A stretch of DNA of 64,000 bases from Pascua guehoae (Eukaryota; Basidiomycota; Tremellomycetes; Trichosporonales; Trichosporonaceae): contig BCJX01000009.1 of the NCBI GenBank assembly GCA_001600415.1, positions 859,294 through 923,293 of the forward strand, in the 5' to 3' direction. The notes beneath the pieces were generated by a model that was not told where the DNA came from, made no database searches, and was given only the letters and a program-made list of their open reading frames with translations. A program made the translations under genes and the position numbers. Shown piece by piece: positions 11,589 through 23,869 of the stretch (positions are counted from its first letter, which is position 1; every line of letters starts with the position of its first letter).

Positions 11589-14500
11589 CTACGAGTCCCA
11601 TAAGCCCTAGATATATCCTGCTTCAGGTCCTGCACGTACGAGCCGTGCGCAGAGGTGCAACGTTTTTTTTCCTGATATCATACCTGAGCTGCTGTTGTTC
11701 AAGAGATCCTGATCGCTTGTGCACATCCAATTCAGCTCCAGGAGACGAGAAATGGGGCACCAACAGCCACCGCGTGAAGGGCGCATGCCATACGCTTGCA
11801 CCGTTCTGTATCCACCTCGCACCAGAGTCGTGCAGTCCCTCGAAACGTGCCCCTCGTTCAAGACGCCGAGTCTTGTCCTCTCTCGGTCAGCAGACAAATG
11901 TCGGGACCCAAGTGCACGGCGGTTGCTAGCGCCGGCGGCGCGGCGTGGCGTTGAGCGCCCGGACGTTGGCCAATATCAGACTACTACTGCTGATCTGCTC
12001 ATGGCCAGTGCCAGCCTGGCCAGCGTGGCTGACAGACACACCGACAATACACGTCCAACAATGTCAAGCTCTCGGGTCCTGCTCTGCCAACATGCCACCC
12101 GACATAGCCGACGCCACGCCGGTGGCGCCACGGAGCGCCGTCTTTGGTGGGGGTTGTCGACAACAATAACCAAATACCCAAAGAAACGAAATCCAAAAGA
12201 AAATTAAAACTGGTATCCCGATGCCTGCAACAAGACAATGGTTGTCTGCAGCGCCATGGCCCCTGCGCCCCAGGCGGCGAGGCGTCATACCATGGGCCCC
12301 ATGGAGCGGTAGGCCGACAGCGCCACCCGTGATGCTTGTTGTTCACTGTGCGTGCCGCATGCCGCTGCCGCCACAAGTGCCCTCGACGACAACTTTGACC
12401 AGCGCCTGGGCGCCATCATTCCGTCAAGCACACGTTAGCGTTATTGTCTGCTGACTGATACTACACTGTACTCTCTCGTTCATTAGATTTGTCTACGGAT
12501 TTCTCTCCCGTCGCCCTTTGGCAGAATCCCAAGACATGACCAAGCACCGTTACTTGTGCTGCACCGTGGATGCGGGGTGGGAACACGCGGTGAAATGTAT
12601 CCTCTGGCAGGCACTAATCGCCAATAGCACCTGGTCCTTTCCTGCTCCATGCTCGAGTGTTGTCAAGTGGACACATGTGGCGGCGGCCTGCTTCAAAGGT
12701 AGCGTTACGCGTCACACCTTTTTTTTGACCCAGATCTGTTCCCTGTGGCTCGTTGCATTGCACATGGCGCTCAGACTCGCCGGCATGGCCCTGCATGCAT
12801 GCATAGCATAGTAACAGGTTCCTGGGCGGAAAGTGTCCAAGTATGAGACGCCGCCCCAAGACGCCGCTGCGGAGTGCAAAGGGTACAGAGCTCCCCTGTC
12901 TGGTCCGCCCTGCTTTGGGGGTTCGTATCGACCGTGCATCAAGTGGCCGCTCGTCCGAATGGCACAGTGCCCCATGCCCCAAACGCCACCGTACGCCACC
13001 GCCCAGGTCTTTGGCGGTCCGACTCGGCGCCACCAAACGCGCCAAAAACCATTGTGACCGCTGGGTTTCATGGCTTTAGGCGGTTTCGTGGACTGGCGGA
13101 CCGACTGGTGCCGAGGCATGTCTCCGAGTGCGCACCTGCCAAGCACAAGCATGAACGCGGAATGTAAGCCAGCGTCGGCGTCACGACTGTGTCGGCTGTC
13201 GGCGACGACATACCAGCAAGAGAATCATAGTCATACCCGGTAAAGACGCTGCCCATCGCCGAGCTGGAGTTGCATCTGGACATCTGCCGTTAGCCTCGGC
13301 TGCTGGCTCCGCACAAGACGGACCCAAGGTTGGTTTCATGCTTCGTTCAAACCCTTCAACTTCAATGGTTCAGCGCTAGTGTATAGAGCACCTGAGTCCG
13401 GTAGGGCAGCGATACATCATTATCTGTGGATCATGCGCCGTCGGCAAGACCGCCGAGCTCGGGTCCCGGCTGCACGGTGGGGGCACCCCACAAACCCCAG
13501 ACGCGCGGTTGGCGCCACGCAGGATTGAAGGCTGCTCGCACCCGAGTGCCCCTTGGGTCGCAATGTCATGCAGAATGCTTGTGCACTCACTTGACGGGAA
13601 TAAGATCCCTACATATGCAACATACGTTTATTATCCCCCCTCTTGGTTAACCCCTGATGTCTCTCGAGGTTTTGGGTCATGGGACAGAGGACTGATGCTG
13701 CAATTAACATGCATCACGGCGACTTGCAAAGTCAATAAAATGTGGCACCTACTCAGGGTTTGGACGGTTGTCAGGGCCATGTGCCACCACCGACCCAGAT
13801 CTGTGGTTCTTTCGGGTGGCCCAGAATGGGGTTTGTGGATGGCTGAGAGTTATAGGGTATATCGGGTAGACAAAGCGTAAGCGAGGGGCCAGGCAGAATA
13901 ATGTTTTAGCAGTAGCTAACGAGGCTGGGCGCCGCCGGTTGGTGACGAGGCACAAAAAGAACCTCTGACAAGCTGGTCCATTGTTCAGGACGATTCAGGA
14001 AAACGCCACGCACGGCCAAACCACTCGCGAATCAAAATGTTAAAACGGTCGACCTTGTCCGACTGTGCTAGTCGGGCAACGACATGAAAGGATCCTGGCA
14101 AAGTGCCTGTGTGGCGCAGCAAGGCACGGCCATGGACGGCCAGCCAAGAAGGGCCCAGGTAGCAAGTAGGCTAGGCCAAGTGAAAGAGGAGAGGACATAT
14201 GTGTGGGCAATGGCGCAATGGCCGTCTTGCACGGCGACCAGCACCATGCGGCGACGCCTTGCCGTCGGCCCGACCCTGTTGCAGTAGTATATGCCTATCA
14301 TCCCGAGCTGCCGAGCTACCGAGGTCATCGAGGTCTGACGCTCCTCTGTATCCGCTAGAAACCTGTCACTTCCTGCCCCGTCCGGGCGCCGAGCGCCACG
14401 TAGACATGGCAGCCGCTGGAGTCAGGCTGCGAAAACGGAGGCTGCGAAGCGCCAGGTTGCGGAACCATACGCATTCAACAAGACCTGGGGTGGTGGTTGA

Positions 14501-16363
14501 CGGGGCTGACAGGTGCGCGTCGAGGCTGACGGGGCTGCCGGATGGCGGCGGTATCCTTAGTCAGTCCTACAACGCCCGAGCACCTCACAACCTGCTTACA
14601 GCACCGCTGGAGGTGAGATGACTTGCTGCCAAGCCTACGCCACTGTCTGAACTGCGGTGGAAGCCGGTGCACGCGGTGCAAGTACGGACGAGGACCGTGG
14701 CCTGTGGGTTGAGTCCGTGGGCAGGTGGCACGAGGGGCCCATTCTTAGTGGGCATTAGTCGAGCCTGCAGACCGTCATTGTTCACCTGGCCGCCCAAACG
14801 TCAGTGTGGGGAGGGGGGGTTGCTTTTGCCCAGCTGCGTCCTGCAGGCGATGGGGTGGTGGGGTGGGGGTGCAGGGTAGTTGATCGCATACCTGTTCCAG
14901 CACCGGACAGGGCTGGACATGAAGGGTGAGGGGGGGACAAGAAGGTGCTACAGAGACAGGAGTAGGGGTGAGGAGAGAGAATCACGCACACCCAGAATCA
15001 CGCAGTAAAGCAGTCAGTAGGAACACGAAGGCAGGCAGGAGAGAGACAGGACCCAGCACGCAGGAGATTCAGGTGTCTGCACCAGCACCTAGGCCGTGCG
15101 CGGAAGAGCTCGGATGGTCGGATCGATGCGTCAACGAAGGATGATTGGCGTCGTATCGATCTACGAGACGATGCAGAACAGCATTCCACAAGTGTATTTG
15201 ATTTTTTCTCCTGTAACGGCGGAGGTCCAGGGTAGAGAGACGTTCAAGGCGCCTGTAGGCTGGCTGAACGCCACCAACGGACGAAACGCGACGACAACGT
15301 TGGCCATGTTTCTGGCCAGTTGCCGTTTTCAGCGCTCCAGAGCACAGCCAGCGGACAGCCGCACCCCGCTAACCACCGCCACCACAACCTGCAACCTGTT
15401 GCACCCCGCCTGCGATGCATGCCGTGCATGTGGTGCATTCCCGGGCAGCAGCTGCATAGCTACTGTACATGCAGTGCACGAGCACAACCCACGCGACGTT
15501 GAGACAAGTTGACCGAGTTTTATCTCGCGGTCGCTCGTTGGTTAAGAGTGAGCCGTTACACCAGCTCGCCCATCTCTTGCGTCTATCCCCCCCCGTCCAT
15601 CCCCTCCTCCTCTCCACACCACACCTGCTCTCGCTGCTGTCTGCGCCGCCCATCAGACTGCGCGCATCACGACACGACTTGAAACGATCATCACGTCCTC
15701 ACGCCCTCCCAAACACGCGTCCTCTAGCCCATCGCTAGCCCGCCTCCACCCCCATCACACCAGCTCGACTGCTCCTCCCCCCTCGCTGCAAAGTCTAAAC
15801 CGGCCTGTCACGACTGCGTCTGACATCTCCACATCTCATCATCCTTGTCGAAACGAACAGCTTTGCCACCCCCAGCGCAACACTCGTCTTTGACACACCA
15901 GGCTGCAATTGCTCCATCCTGGACGGTAAGCTCGACTTTGGGTGGCGCTTGCGAAAAGTAACCGGGCTTACCAAAACGCGTCCTCCACCGCACTGTCCAA
16001 CCCGTCTGTGCCGTCTCGTCCCTCGTCCCTCGTCCCACGTCCCAACTTGGCAAACCTCGTGTACCTGTGGCACCCAGAAACCAAACCACACCCAAAACCC
16101 ACTCGCATCTGATTGGTCCAAACCCAGATCTGTGGCATTTGCACCCCCCCTCCGTCATACTGTACTACTCGTAAGTCGCTCGTTGCCACCCATCCACCCC
16201 ATCCCATTTTCTTCATCCATCCATCCATCATGTGTCCATTGCATCGCGTCAACTCTGCATCGCATCGTGACTGTGATGGCCGACTCGGTGTCCATGTTCT
16301 GCCGATGTAGACCGGGTGAACCAAGGTCTGATGGTTCCGTTGTCCTTTCCTTCCCTTTCCCCC

Positions 16364-16365
<2 letters not shown>

Positions 16366-16415
<50 letters not shown>
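16366..16415. repeat. 50-nt C homopolymer
   Basis: Uninterrupted C run in the leader of the zinc-finger gene. The length may be unreliable in the assembly. Confidence 0.85.
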
Positions 16416-16416
<1 letters not shown>

Positions 16417-16606
16417 TCGTCGTGGCCGTGCGCGGTCCCAAAAACATGGGGCGCGCGCGCGTTTCTCGATCTTTGCCTTGCTCGCACCCGTGCCTGTTGG
16501 TGGCGGGGTCTTGGATGGCTTCTTTTTCCAAACACTACACCCTGCAACCCAACCTTACAGAGTGTCTGGCCGTCTGCAGTGCCGCTGTGCTAGGCCGCTG
16601 TGCTGC

Positions 16607-16665
16607 CATGCAGTGCATGCAGTGCATGCAGTGCATGCAGTGCATGCAGTGCATACATGCAGTGT
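16607..16665. repeat. 9-bp tandem repeat (GCATGCAGT)
   Basis: About six units of a nonamer containing the palindrome TGCATGCA, the last ones slightly diverged. Confidence 0.9.
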
Positions 16666-17463
16666 ATGCTGTGGGTTGCGCCCCTCGAGCCCTTCTGCGC
16701 CCAAAGCACCTTTCCATCCTCAATGTGCGCATGGGCCACCCACCTCTTCTGCGCACACCCTCCAGCCTCACGGCCAGTCTGCAGGTATACAGGCAGCCAC
16801 ACACATTGCACACACGGGCACAGACACATGCACACCCACCGACACACGTACACATCCACACATTGTGTTGGACGCGCGCGTGGACGCGTGCACTCTGTGT
16901 ATCCGTGGGTGGGTGGGGATGACATGCTGCCAGGGGAATCACTGGATTGCCTCTGGCCACTCTGGCCCTGTTGATACCATGCCGCCGCCCCCGCCCCCCA
17001 CCCCCACCGCTGCTGCCGAGCGGCCACCGCCACCATGGTGCGCGGCTCCTGCTGTCGCGTCCTTGTCTCTCCTGCGGTGGTGTTTTTTTTTTTTTCTTCC
17101 CTTCCCTTTCCTTCTGTATCAAGACTGAGATCGGCTCCCTATTTTCCTCCTGGCTCCCTTCCCTTTGCAACACGCACTGACCACCTCCGCTCTACCCTTG
17201 ATACCCCACCCAACCACCCACACGCTCGCGGCTTGCGTCCACCCCTTCCCTTGCCTTCCCCTCCCCTCCCCTCCCCTCCCCTCTGTCTCTCTGTGTCTCT
17301 TTGTGTCGACCTTGTCATTCCGCCTTCTCGCTACCACATTCCCTTGGCCCTGCAACACACACCGCCTATTTACCAACCGCGTCCGACTCCATGTATTCTC
17401 GATCTCCGCCTCGTCCGATACCCGCTTCAGACTCGACCTGGTTGGTCTGGTAGTTTGCAATCA

Positions 17464-17486
17464 CCCCCCCCCCCCCCCCCCCCCCC
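17464..17486. repeat. 23-nt C homopolymer
   Basis: Second long C run in the same leader. Confidence 0.85.
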
Positions 17487-19163
17487 AAACCGATCCTCTG
17501 AACCGTTCCCCGGGACTCTTGCTTTTTAATCAAAGAAACGCCAAGGGGAACCTGCACCCTTATACGAGCCTTACCTGTCTCGTCTTGGTAACGTGAGTTG
17601 ACGCGCGCGCGCACGCGTGCCTGCGACGACGATGACGCCGACGATGATGCTGACGCTGCGCCTTCTCTGTTCCTGCTTGCAACTGGTATGCTGCGGATCC
17701 TGATCGATGGCGCTCTTCATTCCCTACCCACCCACCTCCCCATCCATCCACTCTGGTCTGGACAATCCAACCCAAACCCAAACCCAACCCAACCCACCCA
17801 CCCACGCGCCCGACTCTGCAACCCAACCCCACACACCCAATCCTTGACCTTGCTCCCCCGCCGGCCCCGCCACCGCCGACTGTCTACCCTTTTCCACATT
17901 CCCCGTACCCCTCGTACCCCGCCGCCGCGCCGCCTCGTGGCGCCTTGCATACATACACACGCCATTGACGCCATCCCCTCCAGTCCTCATCACCTCGTCC
18001 TCAAACTACTCTTCTCCTCTCTACCTCCCCCAAGGACTGTGACGCCTTCCGCGCCGCCGCCAAACGCCTCCGCCTCTCCGCTTGCCCCCGCCGCCTCTTC
18101 CGCTACCTCTCCCCACCGCCTCCCCCACTATCCGCAGCCGAGCCTCGGTCTCGGAAGCCCTCCTTCCTAATTCCCGCATCCTCCCTCGATTCTAAGCCTC
18201 CTCCGCCGTCCACGGTTACGAGCACCCCATCCCACTGCTCGTTACTCGCACTCACTTTTTTTTTTTCTGCTCGTTGTAAGTCGTCTCATCCCTAGGATTC
18301 TCCCCTCCTCCCCAACACAACTGGTTTTTTTTCTCCATTTATTCGTCGCCAAGTTGCAAGCTCCGTTCCGTTCCATTGCTCACTCATCAACCAGCCTTTA
18401 GCACGCGCGCCAAACGCGGTCGACTTTGAACCACAGAGTGGGACAATCTTGCCTTGACTTGCACCTGCACGCGAATCCAACCGCGCCCCGCCTCGCCTCC
18501 TCTCACTCTCTCGCCCACTCGCTCTCTCTCTCGCTACATCGATCTCTTTCTTGATCGTTGCCCGTCGATCGTGATCAACGCGACGATCCCTCCCTTTAGT
18601 CCGTCCACGCGCACGTCACCTGCGCCCTCGTTCACCCTCGCTCGCTCTCTCCCTCGTCTACCCGACGACGACTTTTGCTTGTCACCTGCACCTGCACGCA
18701 CCTGCACCTGCACTTGCACTTGCCAGCCAGCCAGCCACTAGCCAACCTAGCCTTGTGCTGATCTGTGCGCTACCTCGATAAGGAGACGCACAAGCACAGC
18801 AATCATAAACCTTACCCCCGAATACACACGACTCAAAGTGCACACCTCAGCTACCATGGACGTTCTAGACGTGAGTTACACCCACTCCTTTCCATCCTTT
18901 GCAGGGCTAGGCTCCCTTCTCCCCTTGTCCACTCTCTCCACTATACACACATACAAAAGCACCACCCACGTATCCCACCTCTTATTACCACCCTCGTCAC
19001 ACTTGCCACCCTCCTCCATCCCTTACTTCCTCTCTCTCCCCCCCTGCCTTCCAGCCCGACCCCTTTGGTCTTCTTTGCTTCTTTCTCAACCCGATCACGT
19101 GGGGGCGGCTGTGTGACCAACTACACACATTGTCCCGAAGGCCCGAAGGGCACTTCTGCCTGG

Positions 19164-21816
19164 ATGTCCCACCCACCACTTGCCGCCGACTCTTCCTTTC
19201 TCGAATTTGACCACAATGGTGGTCATATTGCCCCACTAGCCTGCCTCGCTTCTCCCATTGTACTGACCTCGTCTCTGCCCCGGCACCACACCCGTATCCC
19301 CGCGTCGCCGATTTCTTCACCCGATTCTCCGTACCGTCGTCCCCCGCCTCCCACCACCCATTTGAAACCTCAGCTTGTCAACGACAACAACCAAGTTGGA
19401 CCCGGCCACGACTTCCTCGTGCGCCCCTTTGTGTGCAAGTTTGACCACTGCGACCGCGCTTTTGCGCGCAAGAGTGACCTTGCCCGCCACTTCCGCATCC
19501 ACACAAATGAGCGGTGAGTTTGCATTGTTTTTTTTTTTTTTGTCACAGTAAAAGCTTCCTTCTAACGTTTACAGGCCATTCATCTGCAGCTACCGTGGAT
19601 GTGGCAAGGCCTTCATCCAGCGCTCGGCCTTGACGGTTCACACCCGTGTCCACACTGGCGAGCGTCCCCACCACTGCGAGACCTGCAACAAGGCCTTTGC
19701 CGACTCTAGCTCGCTCGCGCGCCACCGCCGTATTCACACGGGCAAGCGTCCATATGGCTGCAAGGTTCCAGGTTGTGGCCGGCAGTTTGCGCGTCGCAAC
19801 ACGTACCTCAAGCACTTTAAGAGGCAGCACCCGGACCTTCCTCCTCCGACGTCGAGCTCTGTACGGGCCCTGCACATCCCGCCCTTCCGTAACGGACCCC
19901 AGCCCTTTCTCACCCCCGGCGGGTCAGCCGTCAACTCTGGCAGCGACAACCCCGAGTACGGAACCCCTCCCTCTGGCAGCGGTCACCCCCACTCGTTCGC
20001 CGCCTCCCACCCGCCAGAGGGCGCGGCCTACGCTTACAATGGCGGATACGTCAACGGGCAGCTCCACAGCAGCCAGCTTGCCCAATCCGCCAACAACGTC
20101 CGCCCCTACTTCCACCAAGGCCACTCGGAAGGGCAAGGCCAAGGCGGCGCCGGCCTCTCACACTCTGGAGGTCCCGACTCGAACCAGGGCGGCCAAGCGG
20201 GCCAGGGTGCGTGCAACCTGCTTTTCCACTTGGATAACTGTTTACTGACTTTTCTAGGCTCCATCCCCTACGGAGACCCGTCGTCGCAAAACGGCAACCT
20301 TGGCATCGGAGTCCAGGAGTATGGCAACGACCAGTCGGTCTTCTCATACCAGGACAACCCGATCCCGCGCGGCCCGGGTGGCGCAGTCATGACCAACGGC
20401 AACTTTTATTTCAAGCAAGACACTGGCATGCGCCCCTTCCCCTCTGATCCTCAGCATGTTGGCATGCTTCCGCAGGGTCCTTGGGGTGGTGTCGGCGGAG
20501 GCTTCGCTCCGGGCCAGTTAACTCTTCCCCCGATGCCATCGCAGCTTCCTCTCCAGCCGTCCTACTACCAGAACCTACAGACGATGGGCGGTCCGGCAGT
20601 CAAGGTTGAGCCAGGCAAGGCATCTGGACAACGTGTCGGCCAGTCCCCACATTCCGAGCGCGCCGCCAGCCCCGATCTTGTTGACCTCAACAATGGCGTC
20701 CCGTCCATGAAATTCCCCAACTCGGCCAACTACGCCATGCCCTTCCCATCTGTCGACGCCCACGGCCACATGTCGTCACCACTCACGGCGGCATCGATGT
20801 CGGCTCTCCCCAGCTCCCAAGGCGCCCCTGGCCCTCCCCCGGCCATGCAACGGTATCACTCGGCGCCTGGTGGCACCGTTCCAACTGTCAACCACGGCTG
20901 GAACAACATGGACTCTTTCAAGGGCGGTGCCCCATACGGCGACAGCCGACCCCCCATTCGACGCGTCGCTAGCGCAACGACTGGCCACAAGTGGGAGAAT
21001 GAGGAGCAGAACGCCCATGGCAGCTTGTCGGACGGTGAGGCAGAGGGGTCCCGCAACAAGGACAACACACCCAACAACGGCACGACGGTTCCTCCCAAGG
21101 CCATTGGAGGTGAATGGGGCATGCCCCCCAACAACAACTATGCCAACGTTCCTGGAGCTCGCCCGAACCAGTTCCGGTTCTCGCCTTCTGGGTCGAACGC
21201 GTCTTCGGCATCGTCTCTGCTCAACGTTACGCAGACCCCACAGTCGTTGCCACCGATCAGCATCTTCCCTGGCGGCGGCAATGGCGTGAACAACCAGCCG
21301 CAGGTGAATAGCTACTACTCTCCACACCAGACCATCGGAAATGGTTGGACGAGCGTTCCCTCCAAGGAGCAGCCAATGCTCTCGACGCCCAACATGATCA
21401 ACCGGGCACCCATGTTTGCTCCGTCGCACCCGGATAACGAGGCCAATGACCAGAGCTCAATCACCCTGCCTACACCCCCAAAGCCTCACGCTCCAGTCAT
21501 GCGTGACCGTCAGGCGAGCGGTGTCTCTGCTGTGGGTCTAGGCATTGCCAATGTCAACTTCCACGACCGCGAAGGCTCGGCAGAGGACGAGAAGGCTTGG
21601 AGTCCCTCGGACGATGGTTCGTTTGAGGGCGAGGACGAGGTGGACTCGGACGACTCGGACGGAGCCGGCGACGACGACTCGGACGACGACTTTGTGCTTG
21701 GTGCCAAGCCCAAGCGCAAGTCGGGCACTGGCAAAAAGGGCTCCAAAGGACGCAGTGGCTCGCGGGTCGTCTCGCGTTCCGCCCCAAAGGCTGGCGCTCG
21801 TCGGGTTGGGGCTTGA
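19164..21816 (+). CDS. C2H2 zinc-finger transcription factor (four fingers)
   Basis: Predicted nuclear DNA-binding regulator. Exons 19164-19513, 19575-20206 and 20258-21816 give about 846 residues. Four consecutive C2H2 fingers occupy about residues 91-201. Finger 1 is C-x4-C-x12-H-x3-H (C91, C96, H109, H113), finger 3 is C-x2-C, and finger 4 ends H-x4-H; linkers such as HTGERP and HTGKRP are canonical. The rest is Gln/Asn/Pro/Ser-rich and disordered, followed by an acidic patch (EDEVDSDDSDG) and a Lys/Arg-rich C-terminus that could act as a nuclear signal. The second intron is 51 nt, in frame and free of stops, so retention would add 17 residues. The start is uncertain: 19164 is the first in-frame ATG, but the better-context ATG at 18855 is in another frame and may be an upstream ORF or first exon. 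Orthology to a named regulator not established. Confidence 0.88.
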
Positions 21817-22670
21817 ATGCCTCGTTCGTTAAAATCGCCCGCGGGCGACCATTGGCGCTGCGCGCTACCAAAGCTTTCGTCTCCACTCTGCGCGTGGCTC
21901 TCTCCGTTCCGCCTTCCGTCTTACTTTCTACCACACACGCTACATGCGTCCAAGTTGTCCCCCGAACCAAAGAATGTACGAACCCGAAGAATCCGAATCC
22001 GTCTCGTCCAAAAATCACTCGCCTCCGCCAGTCGCCCCAGAGCAATCCCATGCCACGCCCACCTCCGCCTGCGGCGGCCACGATCTCGTCCCATCGCCTG
22101 CCATTCGTCATTCCCAGTCCCGCCACCGTCATACCCCACCCGTCGCCACCTCATTGCGAGTGCGCGCATCAATGTCCGTTCGGCGCTACCCGTGTCGATC
22201 CCATATACCCCCGGTAGAATCTCCAACACCACAACCTGTTGATGACCCCCTACCTGCCCTCGTCCCAAGTCTCTCTGTGAGACTCTTATATTGTTTGACC
22301 TGCCAAGGTTGTCAGGCCCTCTGTGTATAGCTAAGATGTGACGAGGTTTAGGATGCCAAGCAGAGCAGAGCAAAACGAGAGCACTGGCGCATGAGACTAA
22401 GAGTGATTGGAGCGTGAGTGTGGCAGAGACTTTGGCGAACCGAAGCGTGGGCGCAGAGTGATTATAGCAACAAGGTCAAGATGCATTATGAGTGTAGTGT
22501 ACGGAGAAGGCAAGCTCGATCAGAGTTGATGCACGTGTGTGACAGATCGACGCCAGCAGCAATCGAGTCGAGCTCCAACCACGGTGAAAGTCACAGAATA
22601 CGAAACCCAGGTCACCTCTTCACTGACAATGACAATGCTGAGGTCACAGATTGTTTGCTAGACAAAAAGC
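21817..22670. other. intergenic, no gene seen
   Basis: 3' flank of the zinc-finger gene, CT-rich for about 400 bases, then unremarkable sequence up to the tRNA terminator at 22664-22668. No supported coding frame. Confidence 0.5.
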
Positions 22671-22767
22671 TTCTCCGCCAGGGAGTCGAACCCTGCTCTA
22701 TCGCGATCTTTCAGTTGAAAGGCTCTCTCTTGAGAGGCGATTATACTAACCGATATACTAGCGAAGA
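22671..22767 (-). tRNA. tRNA-Glu(CTC) with 25-nt intron, second copy
   Basis: On the minus strand this repeats the tRNA at 2837-2933: the same acceptor arms (GCGAAGA at 22761-22767 is the complement of the 5' arm), anticodon CTC, T arm and intron position. The only difference I see is one base in the intron hairpin loop (AAT versus AAC). The plus-strand AAAAA at 22664-22668 is the terminator. Confidence 0.93.
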
Positions 22768-23200
22768 CGCTGTTATTGATAGCGACGAGAGCCCAAGTGG
22801 TGGCGACGAGGGTGCTAATGATGGCGAGGACGACGATCATGAACTGGAGAGATTTCCAGCAGCGGTGACCTCTGTGAGTGGTGCACGGTTGGCTCATTGC
22901 AGGCTTTGGTCGTAAGTGGAGACGTCAGTGCTTGTTCGTGGCAGCTGCAACTTTGGCACTTGTGACTGGATACATGCCTTGGCGGTCAATCAAAAACCCA
23001 CCAGTTACTATCTCAAGCAGCGCTCGCAGCTAAACATGCAGACCAGCGCCCATCTCCGCCCCCCACCAGCGACCACCAAGTATCCATCCAAAGTAAACTC
23101 TCACCAGCCTCACCCCCGACAAAATAACAGAAACCAAAGCGCACGACCTCCTCCCGACCTCCCCATTTGCAGCGTGCCAAACACCCCACCCGCCTCCTCA
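22768..23200. other. intergenic, no gene seen
   Basis: Between the tRNA 5' end and the 3' end of the 115-aa gene. No frame or RNA gene supported. Confidence 0.45.
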
Positions 23201-23869
23201 CTACGCCACGACCTCGTCGACGTGCTCGATAAAGTACTTGATGACGCCCTCGACGCCCGCCTCGGCAAGCAGGCCAGCAGGCACCGCGTGCGTCTTGGTC
23301 CCCGGGCTGGCCGCCTGGGCAATACGCTCGATCTCGGCCTGCTGCGCGGCCGTCCACTGGCGTTAGTACGGGTCGGGCGGGGCGACTTGCCGTGGAGGCG
23401 ACGAGCTGGTGTTAGTGTGTGGCTGTGTGGTGGTCTGGATCTGGGTCTAGGACCGAGGAGGGGTGAGGGTGAGGGATGGATGAACGCGGGTGTTGACAGG
23501 GTAAGACCAAGCGGAGCGCACAGCCCCAAATGCGGGGATGAGCTTTGAACTCTCTGTCCATGTGATTATCTCCCACGCGACTCGTTGGCACACCTGCCGT
23601 ACCGCGCAACGACGCGCGGTGGTGGTGTCGTAGCCCGTACCCTATCAAACACACTCACCAGAAGCGCCGGCGCGGGCTGGACCGACACGAGCAGGTCGCT
23701 GACGCCCTCGATAGCTGTGCGTCAGCCCAACATCCCTGCAAGACATACTCGTCGAGTTGCCAGCGTACACGAGCGTGTACTTGTCCTTGACCTTGTCGAC
23801 GACGGCGGCGAGGATGGCGGCCACGGTCGACGGGTTGGGGATGGCAGTGACGATGCTGACGGTGGACAT
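23201..23869 (-). CDS. small conserved-looking protein of unknown function (about 115 aa), with a GC-AG intron
   Basis: No family recognised. Minus-strand exons 23869-23749, 23714-23659, 23405-23391 and 23356-23201 join in phase. The start is MSTVSIVTAIPNPSTV and the end is FIEHVDEVVA. The protein is small, globular-looking, rich in Ala/Val with alternating hydrophobic stretches, and unlike the disordered orphans nearby; it has no signal peptide or membrane segment. The third intron (23390-23357, 34 nt) starts GCAAGT instead of GT and has a perfect TACTAAC branch site. The second intron (23658-23406) is 253 nt, long for this genome, and leaves a 15-nt exon, so that part of the model is the weakest. 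A TATA-like box lies upstream at 23980-23989. Confidence 0.72.

Larger units (their letters stand above)
7660..15470. other. gene-poor 7.8-kb stretch
   Basis: I find no frame with coding character plus plausible splice partners on either strand. The longer open frames (for example minus-strand 11037-11522 and 9770-10270) are isolated. The stretch contains T runs (8504-8515, 8901-8912), a 33-bp duplication (9892-9942), a 15-bp repeat (10326-10400), a GTGCTC hexamer run (11551-11588) and generally simple sequence. It may be decayed genes or noncoding transcription units; the sequence alone does not decide. Confidence 0.5.
15471..19163 (+). promoter_or_regulatory. pyrimidine-rich promoter/leader of the zinc-finger gene
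   Basis: About 3.5 kb in which the plus strand is dominated by C and T, including runs of 50 C (16366-16415) and 23 C (17464-17486), T runs and CCCCT blocks. No credible coding exon was found. Tremellomycete transcription-factor genes often have long CT-rich 5' leaders, so I interpret this as promoter plus long 5' UTR of the downstream C2H2 gene, probably with leader introns. An ATG in good context at 18855 (ACCATGG) opens a short frame and is followed at once by a GTGAGT donor, so it is either an upstream ORF or an unresolved first coding exon. Confidence 0.5.

Noticed and set aside
16316..17128. 270-codon plus-strand frame with HAV and poly-Pro repeats
   Set aside because: It translates a 50-nt C run and the 9-bp repeat; a leader microsatellite, not a gene.
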